A stretch of DNA of 7,391 bases from Syntrophomonadaceae bacterium (GCA_003564055.1 PWSG01000213.1:1-7391); one strand, 5' to 3'. Counted from the stretch's first letter, positions 1 through 6,392 are shown. The notes: generated by a model from the letters alone, not told the origin. Program-made: numbers and translations.

Positions 1-138
1 AGGGATTGGGGTTTGACTCATTGTTTACAGCTCGCCCTTAGCCCTAAATCATATGCTCACCTGCCAGTTAAATTGTTCCCGGTAAAGCCCGGCACGGTGT
101 TACTTGAAATCTTTAATGATAAGAGGAAATGCAAGTGA
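1..138 (+). CDS. Possible 3' end of an unidentified gene (partial, open to the left)
   Basis: A plus-strand frame is open from base 1 and stops at TGA 136-138, giving about 45 residues that end in VKPGTVLLEIFNDKRKCK. I do not recognise a family. The ending, a hydrophobic strand followed by a basic tail, looks protein-like, but a frame this short could be open by chance. If real, it converges with the response regulator gene that ends at 178. Its stop codon coincides with the first three bases of the C-rich repeat, as also happens at the pseudogene ending at 3221. The first 20 bases resemble an inverted, partial copy of that repeat, so this stretch may instead be the inside of a small repeat-bounded element. 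Confidence 0.25.
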   Translation, partial: RDWGLTHCLQLALSPKSYAHLPVKLFPVKPGTVLLEIFNDKRKCK

Positions 139-164
139 GTCAATCCCCCCGTCCCCCCGTCTCA
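136..164. repeat. 29-nt C-rich dispersed repeat, copy 1
   Basis: Starts TGAGTCA, continues with two C-runs separated by GT, and ends GTCTCA. The outermost bases TGAG/CTCA are complementary. It matches the copy at 3219-3247 at 25 of 29 positions in the same orientation. It lies 13 nt beyond the stop codon of the response regulator gene, the same distance that separates copy 2 from the symporter gene's stop. Short repeats with a GGGGACGGG-type core are common in Clostridia and are sometimes linked to RAYT/IS200-type transposases; that link is inference here because no transposase is visible. Confidence 0.75.
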
Positions 165-177
165 TGTGCCAGGGTAC

Positions 178-816
178 TCAGGATTCCACCAGCTTGTTGT
201 TGATGGCGTAAATGGCCAGCTGGGTGCGATCGCTGAGCTCAAGTTTTTCCAGCAGATGGGTAACGTGGGTTTTTACCGTGCGCTCGCTGATAAAGAGTTC
301 TGCAGCGATTTTTTTGTTCCCGAAGCCCCTGGCAATCAAAGCAAGCACTTCCATTTCGCGGGGGCTGATCCGCGCCTGCTTTTCATGTTTATTATGATCA
401 GTCTGGACCTGCTGCATCATTTTCGAGGCAGCCATGGGGTGAAGGGTCGGCGTTCCCGCTGCAGCCCCGCGGATGGCGTCTGCCAGTTCGGAAGCTGAAA
501 CATCTTTAAGTAGGTATGATAGCGCTCCCGCGCGCACTGCAGGTAGGACCATGTCGTCTTCTGCCTTGCTGGTCAGGACAACAATTTTAGAACCCGGGCT
601 GGCTTCCAGGCAGAGCCTGGTTCCTTCCACTCCGTCCACGTCAGGCATAATTAAGTCCATCAGTATAACGTCCGGCTGCAGTTTGCCGGCAAGTTCGGCA
701 GCTTTCCGGCCGCCCGACGCTTCTGCGACTACTTCAATATCGTCTTCCACTTCCAGGTAGTATTTCAAGCCTTCCCGGACCATGCCGTGATCGTCAACCA
801 GCATCACCCTGATCAT
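178..816 (-). CDS. NarL/LuxR-family response regulator (LiaR/VraR-like)
   Basis: Cytoplasmic transcription factor that should be phosphorylated by the adjacent histidine kinase. From the ATG at 816 it is 212 aa. The N-terminal receiver domain (about 1-118) has the acidic pair Asp8/Asp9, phosphoacceptor Asp54 in LMDLIMP, Thr82 in VLTS and Lys104. A linker leads to a LuxR-type helix-turn-helix (about 149-205) with the signature ISPREMEVLALIARG and recognition segment SERTVKTHVTHLL. A longer reading starts at TTG 819, but the ATG at 816 gives the usual MIRVMLVDDH start and overlaps the kinase stop as TGATG, implying translational coupling. It is the last gene of a liaF-S-R-ordered operon. Family assignment is secure. 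The LiaR-like role rests on the LiaF-like and short-loop kinase neighbours, and targets are unknown. Confidence 0.93.
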   Translation of the reverse strand: MIRVMLVDDHGMVREGLKYYLEVEDDIEVVAEASGGRKAAELAGKLQPDVILMDLIMPDVDGVEGTRLCLEASPGSKIVVLTSKAEDDMVLPAVRAGALSYLLKDVSASELADAIRGAAAGTPTLHPMAASKMMQQVQTDHNKHEKQARISPREMEVLALIARGFGNKKIAAELFISERTVKTHVTHLLEKLELSDRTQLAIYAINNKLVES

Positions 817-1868
817 CAATTTCCGCCCCTTTCTTCACCAGGCACCGTTACCCTTACCTTAGTACCGTCCCCAGGGGAGCTCACTAATTCAAAGCTGCCC
901 CCGATTGCTTTAATTCTTTCCCGGATCCCTGATAGGCCAACCGCTGTCGGTCTGATTGCCTTCCGCGGGTCGAAACCTTTTCCATTGTCACTTATCTCCA
1001 TAATTATATCCTGACCAGTCCGATCAAGGCAGACTTCAACCTTATCTGCCGAAGCATGCTTGCTGATATTGTTAAGGGCTTCCTGGGCGATACGGAATAA
1101 GCTTTCCGCGACTGAATAGCCCGTCCGGATGTTGTGATCAATTCTTGTTGTCACCTGCCAAGCTTCATTTTCAACTGTATTTTTAACATACTCCTTCAAA
1201 GCCGGCCCTAAGCCTTCGTTTTTCAGGGTAACAGGCCTGATCTGCAGGATCAACTCGCGGATCTGGCTGTGAGCCTCCCTGGCCATTTCTTCGAGTTTTG
1301 CCATTTCGGGAATAAGCTTTTCAACTTTGGCGCTATCTCTTTCCAGGTGGCTTTTCAAGGCGGCCGCGCGCATAGCCATAACGAAAAGTTGTTGATTCAC
1401 GGTATCATGCAGATCGCGGGCAAGGCGCATCCTTTCTTCTAAAACCGCCCCCCGACCTGCTTCTTCACCAAGGCGCCGGTTCTGCTCAGCCAGCTCTTGC
1501 AGTGAAGAGACTGCGTTTTCAAGCTGATCGGCCATGTGGTTAAGCTGTTCTTCCAGCCAGCCTACTTCATCTTCCGGGCCGGGCTCCACCCGGGCCCGGT
1601 AATCGCCCCGGGCTATTCTACCGGCCATACGCCCCGCCTCCCATAACCTCAGCTTGAGGGTGCGGGTAATCAGCGACCCGGCAATTGCGCCGCAGACACC
1701 TACCAAAAAGCCCGCAGCAATCCCTAAGACGATCGAACCGTAAAGGTCCAGGCCGAAATACCGGCCAGCTTGAAACACGGCCAGGGACCCCAGGGCGCTG
1801 CCAGTGCCAACCATTAAATAAAGAAAGGCCTGCCGCCACTGCAGGCCTAAAGTGCGATCATGTTTCAC
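816..1868 (-). CDS. Membrane sensor histidine kinase, NarL/LiaS type (HisKA_3)
   Basis: Autophosphorylating kinase that should pass phosphate to the response regulator encoded immediately downstream. The 350-aa protein has two membrane segments (about 13-34 and 43-66) with only some eight residues between them. This is the architecture of intramembrane-sensing kinases such as LiaS, which sense through a partner rather than an extracellular domain. A HAMP linker follows (about 66-118), then a coiled segment, and a HisKA_3 dimerisation region with the phosphoacceptor His154 in RLARDLHDTVNQQLF. The HATPase domain has the N box QEALNNISKHA (Asn266), DNGKGF (Asp294) and GLSGIRERI (311-319). The start is GTG at 1868, overlapping the upstream stop codon as GTGA. 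The family is certain. The stimulus is inferred to be envelope stress from the LiaF-like partner. Confidence 0.93.
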   Translation of the reverse strand: MKHDRTLGLQWRQAFLYLMVGTGSALGSLAVFQAGRYFGLDLYGSIVLGIAAGFLVGVCGAIAGSLITRTLKLRLWEAGRMAGRIARGDYRARVEPGPEDEVGWLEEQLNHMADQLENAVSSLQELAEQNRRLGEEAGRGAVLEERMRLARDLHDTVNQQLFVMAMRAAALKSHLERDSAKVEKLIPEMAKLEEMAREAHSQIRELILQIRPVTLKNEGLGPALKEYVKNTVENEAWQVTTRIDHNIRTGYSVAESLFRIAQEALNNISKHASADKVEVCLDRTGQDIIMEISDNGKGFDPRKAIRPTAVGLSGIRERIKAIGGSFELVSSPGDGTKVRVTVPGEERGGN

Positions 1869-2638
1869 TTTATTTCTCCCGGTGCAGCCGGCATGTAAAT
1901 AACTTTCATATCTCCGATCCCCATTCTTGCTTCAAGCTGAATAGTGGCAGCGGCATCTTCAACTTTAATTACCCGCTTTATTGCCAACCCGCCGATTCCT
2001 GATTTTTGCTCACCGAATACCTCCAGTTCACCAAGCCCGACTGAGGCATCAACATCGAAATTTATCCCGCTGGGAACCCTGATCGTTACATCGCCGACGC
2101 CGGCTTTCAGGAATACATGGTACGTACCGGGCTTTATATCAGCCGTGGTAAAATCAACAACCACATCCCCGATGCCGTGAAAGAATTCAAGATTCTGATC
2201 CAGGGTCCAGGGGGCCCTCCCGTGATAGAGATCCCCGATATGGCGCACCTGCTTGTACCCGTCCCAATCAGTTTTATCAGTATCATGCCGGGAAAAGAAC
2301 CTGCGGAAAAACAGGTTCCGGTCTCCCAGCAGGATCGACAGCCCGACAGCCACCAGGATCAGGGGCCAGCCAAAGCGGGCGATATCACTGCCGCTGATAT
2401 CGATTACCCCGGCATTTGATAAGATACCAAAGAGGCCAATACCTCCAACCCACAGGCCCAGCCCAAGGGTAATCCATGATATTAGTCCAAAACTAATGCT
2501 TTCGGACAAGATAAGAATTCCGAGCAGCAGCAGCACAGTGGGCCAGAAAGCAAGCCCAAGTTCGTACACGCCCAGCACCTGCAGTAAAACGAGAACGCCG
2601 AGAACGAGTAAAATAATACCCCACAACTGTTTTTTCAT
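1865..2638 (-). CDS. LiaF-like membrane protein (four-helix N-terminus plus C-terminal beta-repeat domain)
   Basis: Probable accessory regulator of the kinase/regulator pair downstream; in known LiaFSR systems LiaF inhibits LiaS in the absence of cell-envelope stress. The 257-aa protein has a hydrophobic N-terminal half with four predicted membrane segments (about 6-22, 28-45, 50-74 and 90-104). A charged linker with RRFFSRHDTDK follows, then a soluble C-terminal domain of the LiaF/toast-rack type. That domain carries four spaced G-hydrophobic-G-acidic units: GIGDVVVDF (155), GVGDVTIRV (180), GLGELEVFG (201) and GIGDMKVIY (240). The start ATG at 2638 has an AAGGGG ribosome site six bases upstream. 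It is the first gene of the operon and overlaps the kinase start by four bases. LiaF-like membership is well supported; the exact signal is not readable from sequence. Confidence 0.88.
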   Translation of the reverse strand: MKKQLWGIILLVLGVLVLLQVLGVYELGLAFWPTVLLLLGILILSESISFGLISWITLGLGLWVGGIGLFGILSNAGVIDISGSDIARFGWPLILVAVGLSILLGDRNLFFRRFFSRHDTDKTDWDGYKQVRHIGDLYHGRAPWTLDQNLEFFHGIGDVVVDFTTADIKPGTYHVFLKAGVGDVTIRVPSGINFDVDASVGLGELEVFGEQKSGIGGLAIKRVIKVEDAAATIQLEARMGIGDMKVIYMPAAPGEIK

Positions 2639-2668
2639 TATTACTAACCCCTTTGCTTTATAAATTAC

Positions 2669-2713
2669 GGCCCCGTTAAAATTTCCCGCCGCTTTTTAAA
2701 GCTTAACAGGGCC
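2669..2713. promoter_or_regulatory. Inverted repeat upstream of the LiaF-like operon (possible operator)
   Basis: GGCCCCGTTAA at 2669-2679 pairs with TTAACAGGGCC at 2703-2713, 10 of 11 positions, around a 23-nt spacer that itself contains the small dyad GCTTT-TT-AAAGC. A related direct repeat, CCGGTTAAAA at 2715-2724, resembles CCGTTAAAA at 2673-2681. The element sits 31-75 bases upstream of the start codon at 2638, where a response regulator acting on its own operon would bind. No T-run follows on either strand, so it is unlikely to be a terminator. The binding protein is inference. Confidence 0.4.
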
Positions 2714-2836
2714 TCCGGTTAAAACAAAGGTCCTACGGGTTGATCCTGGTATCGTACCAAAGTATGATTTTTTATCAGCCCTGCCCGGCACAGGCACTAT
2801 AGTTGCATTATAGCCGATAGAAAGGATTTAGTTAAC

Positions 2837-2881
2837 CTCTGCATAGCTCTTTGAGTGCAGAGTGACAGGGGATAAGTGTCA
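2837..2881 (+). other. Two adjacent hairpins followed by a Shine-Dalgarno-like sequence
   Basis: Hairpin 1 pairs CTCTGCA (2837-2843) with TGCAGAG (2856-2862), with an inner CTC/GAG stem and a TTT loop. Hairpin 2 starts at the next base and pairs TGACA (2863-2867) with TGTCA (2877-2881). An AAGGAGG follows at 2881-2887, but no ATG, GTG or usable TTG frame lies at a fitting distance. The dyads are visible in the sequence. Whether they fold in RNA, or are the decayed leader of a lost gene or of a mobile repeat, cannot be told. Confidence 0.35.
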
Positions 2882-2930
2882 AGGAGGCGGAGTTATTAAC
2901 ATCATTTCCATTGGAAGCATAGATCACCCT

Positions 2931-2952
2931 GACTCATTTTATAATATGAGTC
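2931..2952 (+). promoter_or_regulatory. Near-perfect palindrome over a TATAAT box, upstream of the pseudogene
   Basis: GACTCAT (2931-2937) and ATGAGTC (2946-2952) are perfect inverted arms. The centre contains TTATAA, leaving one mismatched pair in 22 bp. TATAAT at 2940-2945 lies in the middle and is 35 bases upstream of the pseudogene's ATG, a plausible -10 position; no good -35 hexamer is seen. A second, overlapping dyad pairs CCTGACT (2928-2934) with AGTCAGG (2956-2962). This is the arrangement expected for a repressor operator over a promoter. The regulator is unknown. Confidence 0.4.
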
Positions 2953-2979
2953 TATAGTCAGGAAGGAACTGATCTTTTC

Positions 2980-3221
2980 ATGGAAACAAATTTTAAAACA
3001 GCAGCCAGGCTGACAGTTATTGTTGTTTTATTGTCTATTATCGCTTCAGCAGGCGGTTTGACCTGGGATGAATTATATCGTGACAGCGAATCAATAAAAG
3101 CTGCCTGGTTTGTCAATGATTTGGTCACCCTTTTTTAGCATTACCCCTACTCTTGGTTTCCATGCTGTATACTTTGAAAAACTCTGTTAAGGCTCAATTG
3201 ATCTGGTTCGGCAGCTTATGA
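2980..3221 (+). pseudogene. Truncated, frameshifted small membrane protein gene
   Basis: An ATG at 2980, preceded by GGAAGGA at 2961-2967, opens a frame that stops at TAG 3136-3138 after 52 residues. The same protein clearly continues in the next frame: after ...WFVNDLVTLF come LALPLLLVSMLYTLKNS and then ...QLIWFGSL. One extra base in the T6 run at 3131-3136 would join the two parts into about 80 residues. The sequence has two hydrophobic segments and resembles the N-terminal part of an uncharacterised multi-span membrane protein family found in bacteria; I recall the family but cannot name it. The restored frame then stops at TGA 3219-3221, which is the first codon of the C-rich repeat, so the rest of the gene is missing. 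Two separate lesions make this a pseudogene rather than only a sequencing error. Confidence 0.65.
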
Positions 3222-3247
3222 GTCACCCCCCCCGTCCCCCTATCTCA
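3219..3247. repeat. 29-nt C-rich dispersed repeat, copy 2
   Basis: Same orientation as the copy at 136-164 and identical at 25 of 29 positions: TGAGTCA, a run of eight C, GT, five C, then TATCTCA. It lies between the end of the plus-strand pseudogene and the end of the minus-strand symporter gene, 13 nt from the latter's stop codon. It has no stem with a T-run, so a conventional intrinsic terminator is not supported. The G-rich complementary strand might form a non-B structure, which is speculation. Confidence 0.75.
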
Positions 3248-3260
3248 CAAGGTAAGGGTC

Positions 3261-4580
3261 CTATTCGATTTCTTCAAGCGTTTTTCCCTTTATGGTGTCA
3301 GGAAGACGGTAATAGCAAAAACCTAAAAAGCCAAATACACTTATGGCTCCGACGATCGGACCGACCAGGCGGATGCCAAGAGGGTTATCGACAGTAAAAC
3401 CGAAAACAGGGAATATGATTGAAACCAGAAAAGCTGAGATGGCCCAGGCTGCTTTTTCCATGAAACCGAAACCGGCATAGTACATGGCTTCGCGGCGTTT
3501 CCTGGTCTTTAATTCGTCATAATCTGTAATATCGCCAACTAAAGCATTGGGAAAGACATAAAGACCGGATATGGGCACGGCCAGAAGGCCGAAGTAAATC
3601 AAGGCCTGTATGTTTGGAGCTAACCCCGGGAGATTACCGACAAAGTAGTATAAGGGGTAGAGAATTGCCACCAGCAAAAGGGATAAAAGCTGCCCTCGCC
3701 TTTTACCAAAGCGATTGCCCAACCATGACCATAGCGGTAAAGATGCCACCATAATTACAACAAAGGTGCCCTGGTAGAGAGCTACCTGGGCCTCACCCTC
3801 TCCGAGAATTACTGTAACAAAAAAAGGCAGGACAATCATGAAAACCTGTAACCCAACCTGGAAGCTGACTATAGCGGCAGCAAAAGCCAGAAAGTGTTTG
3901 TTTTTAATGGTTTGGACTGTAGCTTCTTTCAGAGATAAGATCGTCTGCAGGTCGGCTTCACTTCTGGGCTGTTCCTTTACTCCCAGCAGGGAGAGCCAGA
4001 AGGATAGTAAAACAATCAAACCAAGAACAAGGCCCATTGCCGGGTAACCGAAGGCCTGGATAATTGGTCCGCTGCCAATAGAGGCGATCATTACTCCGAC
4101 AGTTCCAAATACGGCCATCCAGGCGGCAACGCTGATCCTCTCCCTTGAATCCGGGGCAATGTCAGGAATGACAGATCGGTATGGAACTGTAGTAATGGTA
4201 AAAAGAAGAAAGAACATATTAATGAATACAAATAACCAAAGAACATTCCACCAGCTTTCCCCGGGAACAGGAGGAATCCAGAGCAAAAAGAATGAGATGG
4301 TCAACAGTGGGGCACCCCAAAGAATGAAGGGCCGGCGGCGTCCCCCACTATAAGTAGAGCGATCACTCCAGTAACCGATCAGGGGATCGGTTACGACATC
4401 GATAATCCGGCCTACACCAAGGACCAGGCCGGCCAGGGCAATCGGAATTAGCGGAGCCCGGCCACCGCCGCCGGCAAAGAAATAGACCACCCAGGTAACT
4501 ACTGCCAGGTTAATAACATTCTGGCCAAGACATGCCTGGGCATAATACAGCTTTTGAGTAAAAGTTATTCTCTTTTCCAT
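3261..4580 (-). CDS. MFS symporter of the glycoside-pentoside-hexuronide (GPH/MelB-like) family
   Basis: Inner-membrane secondary transporter expected to import its substrate with a cation. The 439-aa length is normal for GPH proteins with 12 membrane spans. Family marks are the N-terminal motif RIIDVVTDPLIGYWSDRS (58-75) with Asp61 and Asp65 at positions matching the MelB cation-site aspartates, then GGRRRPFILWGAP (79-91). The C-half signature is GDITDYDELKTRKRREAMYYAG (349-370). Thr64 stands where MelB has Asn58. The ATG at 4580 is preceded by AGGGGAGG seven bases upstream. A 108-nt gap separates it from the methyltransferase gene; I see no terminator there, so it is probably the last gene of that operon. 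GPH carriers also occur beside corrinoid methyltransferase genes in anaerobes, so a methylated compound or glycoside is a plausible substrate (inference). Confidence 0.92.
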   Translation of the reverse strand: MEKRITFTQKLYYAQACLGQNVINLAVVTWVVYFFAGGGGRAPLIPIALAGLVLGVGRIIDVVTDPLIGYWSDRSTYSGGRRRPFILWGAPLLTISFFLLWIPPVPGESWWNVLWLFVFINMFFLLFTITTVPYRSVIPDIAPDSRERISVAAWMAVFGTVGVMIASIGSGPIIQAFGYPAMGLVLGLIVLLSFWLSLLGVKEQPRSEADLQTILSLKEATVQTIKNKHFLAFAAAIVSFQVGLQVFMIVLPFFVTVILGEGEAQVALYQGTFVVIMVASLPLWSWLGNRFGKRRGQLLSLLLVAILYPLYYFVGNLPGLAPNIQALIYFGLLAVPISGLYVFPNALVGDITDYDELKTRKRREAMYYAGFGFMEKAAWAISAFLVSIIFPVFGFTVDNPLGIRLVGPIVGAISVFGFLGFCYYRLPDTIKGKTLEEIE

Positions 4581-4688
4581 TAATGTGCCTCCCCTGATTG
4601 CTAGCTTTTTATTTGAAACTACCTTCCAAAGGGATGCAGGGCTGATTTTTATGGTTTTCTTATTTTCTCGTTACCCCCCTTATGCCTT

Positions 4689-6392
4689 TTAACAATCGTC
4701 TTTTAATGGATAAGTTCCGTACTTAACACAGGCCCTGTGCATGGCCTGCATGTTTTCGTAAGGCATATCCCGTGGAATCTCACATCCGCCGGAAAGAAAG
4801 AATCCACCCCCGGGTCCAGCTGCCAGGATTGCTTCACGGCATGCTTCTTCTACCTCCTGCGGGCTGCCGAGATGCAGCAGCCGATTGCAGTCCAGGTTCC
4901 CCATCAGGGTAATGTCTTTGCCAACCAGATCTTTAGCCCACTTAAGCGGTACCTGGTAATCAAATTGAATTGCACCACCCGGGTTGACCAGCGGAGCATA
5001 TTTAAGACACTGCGGAACATAACCACAGCTATGCACCAGAACTTTTGCTCCAAGTTCATCATTTATTCTGCGGTATAGTTTCTTTTCGTAAGGCAGCACA
5101 AATTCTTCAAAAGCACCAGGTGAGAGATAATAGGCGGCCGACTCACCACTACCGATAATGTCTGCACCATTTTCAACAAAAACTTTTGCACACTGAAATG
5201 CAAACTCACTGTACCAGGCAAGTATTTCGTGCAGGAGCTCTTTTTCCTGGCGCAGCATAAAGATTGCCTGCGGATCGGCACCCATGAGCAGCATTGCCCC
5301 CTGGAATGGCCCTTCAGTCCAGCCGATAATGGCAAGCTCATCACCAACCATTTCTTTCATGAACTTTACACTGCCCAGTATTTCTGGCAACCGCCCGACA
5401 TTAACATAGTCGGCCGGATCTTTGAGCTTCATAAAGTCACTCGCCGCCGAGGAAGCATTGATTGCCGGTTCAGCTATTCTTGGTACATCATCATAAGGAA
5501 TATCCGACTTTCCTCCCACTGCTTCAGTGTAGACCGCCGTGTCGCAATCAGCTATAACTGCATCCCAACCGAATCGCCTGGCTGTGCTTACCTGGGATGC
5601 AGCCAGAGACTTAGCATTAGTGACATACTCACTGTATGGTATTCCATATTGCCTGGAACAGAATGTCATGGCAAAGGGAACCAGGGGAACGCGATCAGGT
5701 TCCTGCAAATCAAGGGTTGTCATTACTCTCTGCTTGCTGCTCATTTCTTTTTTTTGCCTCTCTGTGAATATATCGAGAGTCTCAACTATTTCTGTGGCAG
5801 TTTCACAGTAAGCATCTGCACCTATACGATCGGCTATCTCAGGACTGGTGGAGGGACCGGAAATAATTGTTTTTACCTTATGCCTGATACCCATTTCGGC
5901 AAGTTCTTTTTCCAGTTCTTCGAGCATATTCAAGCGATAACTCAGGTAAAGGCCGGTTGCTACAAAGTCGGCATCGACTTCTTTAGCCTTTTGAGCGATA
6001 GCCTGCGGACCAACATCAGAACCGGCATTTACTACTTTGTAGCCTTCTGCTGATAAAACAACAGTGACTACGCTGGGACCGATAGTCCATGGACCGTCGG
6101 GCACGCCTATGACTACAGTGCCTTTTGATTTTTGTTCTGTTGTTGAGAGAGCCTCCTGCAGGGCCATGCTGCCAAAAGTAAAGGCTGCGGTAGACCAGAG
6201 AACGGTATCTAAATACATACCCATTTTGCCAAATTTACGAGCCAGATCAGCCATGCCTCCGGCCAAACCTTCAGTGAGCACCTGCTTCGGATCCAAACCT
6301 GAATCCAGAGCAGACTGACATAATGAACCTATATTTTCGTAATTACCCTCTAAAACAGCTTCTCTTAGCAGCTCAATCTTATTACTACTCAT
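4689..6392 (-). CDS. Corrinoid-type domain fused to URO-D/MtaA-like methyltransferase domain
   Basis: Predicted cytoplasmic methyl-transfer protein of 567 aa. Residues about 5-88 form a helical B12-binding cap. Residues 90-210 form a Rossmann-like B12-binding fold (GTVVIGVPDGPWTIG). Residues 217-567 form a uroporphyrinogen decarboxylase-like methyltransferase starting MSSKQRV and EPDRVPLVPF. The methyltransferase keeps the MtaA-type zinc ligands His454 and Cys456 (VHSCG) and Cys537 (SGGCE), so it should bind a thiol methyl acceptor. The corrinoid domain is unusual: the DxHxxG motif reads G-P-W102-T-I-G, SxL reads GLY, and the late GG is SG. Cobalamin binding in the usual His-on mode is therefore doubtful. 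An ATG at 6401 also exists, but it is one base from the AAAGGAG ribosome site at 6403-6409, whereas ATG 6392 is ten bases away and is preferred. The domain order is the reverse of CmuA. The junction lies on an A8 run (see separate entry). Confidence 0.88.
   Translation of the reverse strand: MSSNKIELLREAVLEGNYENIGSLCQSALDSGLDPKQVLTEGLAGGMADLARKFGKMGMYLDTVLWSTAAFTFGSMALQEALSTTEQKSKGTVVIGVPDGPWTIGPSVVTVVLSAEGYKVVNAGSDVGPQAIAQKAKEVDADFVATGLYLSYRLNMLEELEKELAEMGIRHKVKTIISGPSTSPEIADRIGADAYCETATEIVETLDIFTERQKKEMSSKQRVMTTLDLQEPDRVPLVPFAMTFCSRQYGIPYSEYVTNAKSLAASQVSTARRFGWDAVIADCDTAVYTEAVGGKSDIPYDDVPRIAEPAINASSAASDFMKLKDPADYVNVGRLPEILGSVKFMKEMVGDELAIIGWTEGPFQGAMLLMGADPQAIFMLRQEKELLHEILAWYSEFAFQCAKVFVENGADIIGSGESAAYYLSPGAFEEFVLPYEKKLYRRINDELGAKVLVHSCGYVPQCLKYAPLVNPGGAIQFDYQVPLKWAKDLVGKDITLMGNLDCNRLLHLGSPQEVEEACREAILAAGPGGGFFLSGGCEIPRDMPYENMQAMHRACVKYGTYPLKDDC
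5742..5755 (-). other. A8 run and hidden ATGA overlap at the domain junction
   Basis: On the minus strand, codons CAA AAA AAA GAA ATG encode QKKEM217 exactly where the corrinoid-type domain ends and the methyltransferase domain begins. Removing one A gives CAA AAA AAG AAA TGA, ending the first protein at 216 aa with a KKK tail and making its TGA overlap the ATG as ATGA. Adding one A also stops, 12 residues after the lysines. A GAGAGG sequence lies 12 bases upstream of the ATG and could serve an internal start yielding a 351-aa methyltransferase. The alternatives are a fused gene, slippage producing separate proteins, or a miscalled homopolymer. Confidence 0.6.

Larger units (their letters stand above)
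2639..2979. other. Gene-free intergenic stretch with several dyad elements
   Basis: About 340 bases between the divergent liaF-like gene and the plus-strand pseudogene. No convincing reading frame was found. It holds an inverted repeat close to the liaF-like start (2669-2713), a 13-nt palindrome TGGTA-TCG-TACCA at 2747-2759, two adjacent hairpins (2837-2881), an AAGGAGG sequence at 2881-2887 without a start codon behind it, a TTCCA-T-TGGAA palindrome at 2906-2916, and a TATAAT-centred palindrome at 2931-2952. A minus-strand promoter for the LiaF operon must lie here. TATAAA at 2658-2663 (read on the minus strand) is a possible -10 box, but I see no good -35 box for it. Confidence 0.6.

Noticed and set aside
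817..819. TTG start for the response regulator
   Set aside because: The following ATG gives the standard receiver-domain start and a TGATG overlap with the kinase stop.
2117..2663. Plus-strand frames over the liaF-like gene
   Set aside because: Low-complexity proline- and serine-rich translations antisense to a well-supported membrane protein gene; shadows.
3219..3247. C-rich repeat as a bidirectional intrinsic terminator
   Set aside because: Only the outer four bases (TGAG/CTCA) pair and no T-run follows on either strand.
4581..4688. Separate promoter or terminator between the methyltransferase and symporter genes
   Set aside because: Only short stems such as CCTT/AAGG and no convincing hexamer pair are visible; readthrough is the simpler reading.
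5229..6053. A 274-codon plus-strand frame inside the methyltransferase gene
   Set aside because: It is antisense to a gene with clear family motifs, its translation has no recognisable domain, and no ribosome site or neighbour supports it.
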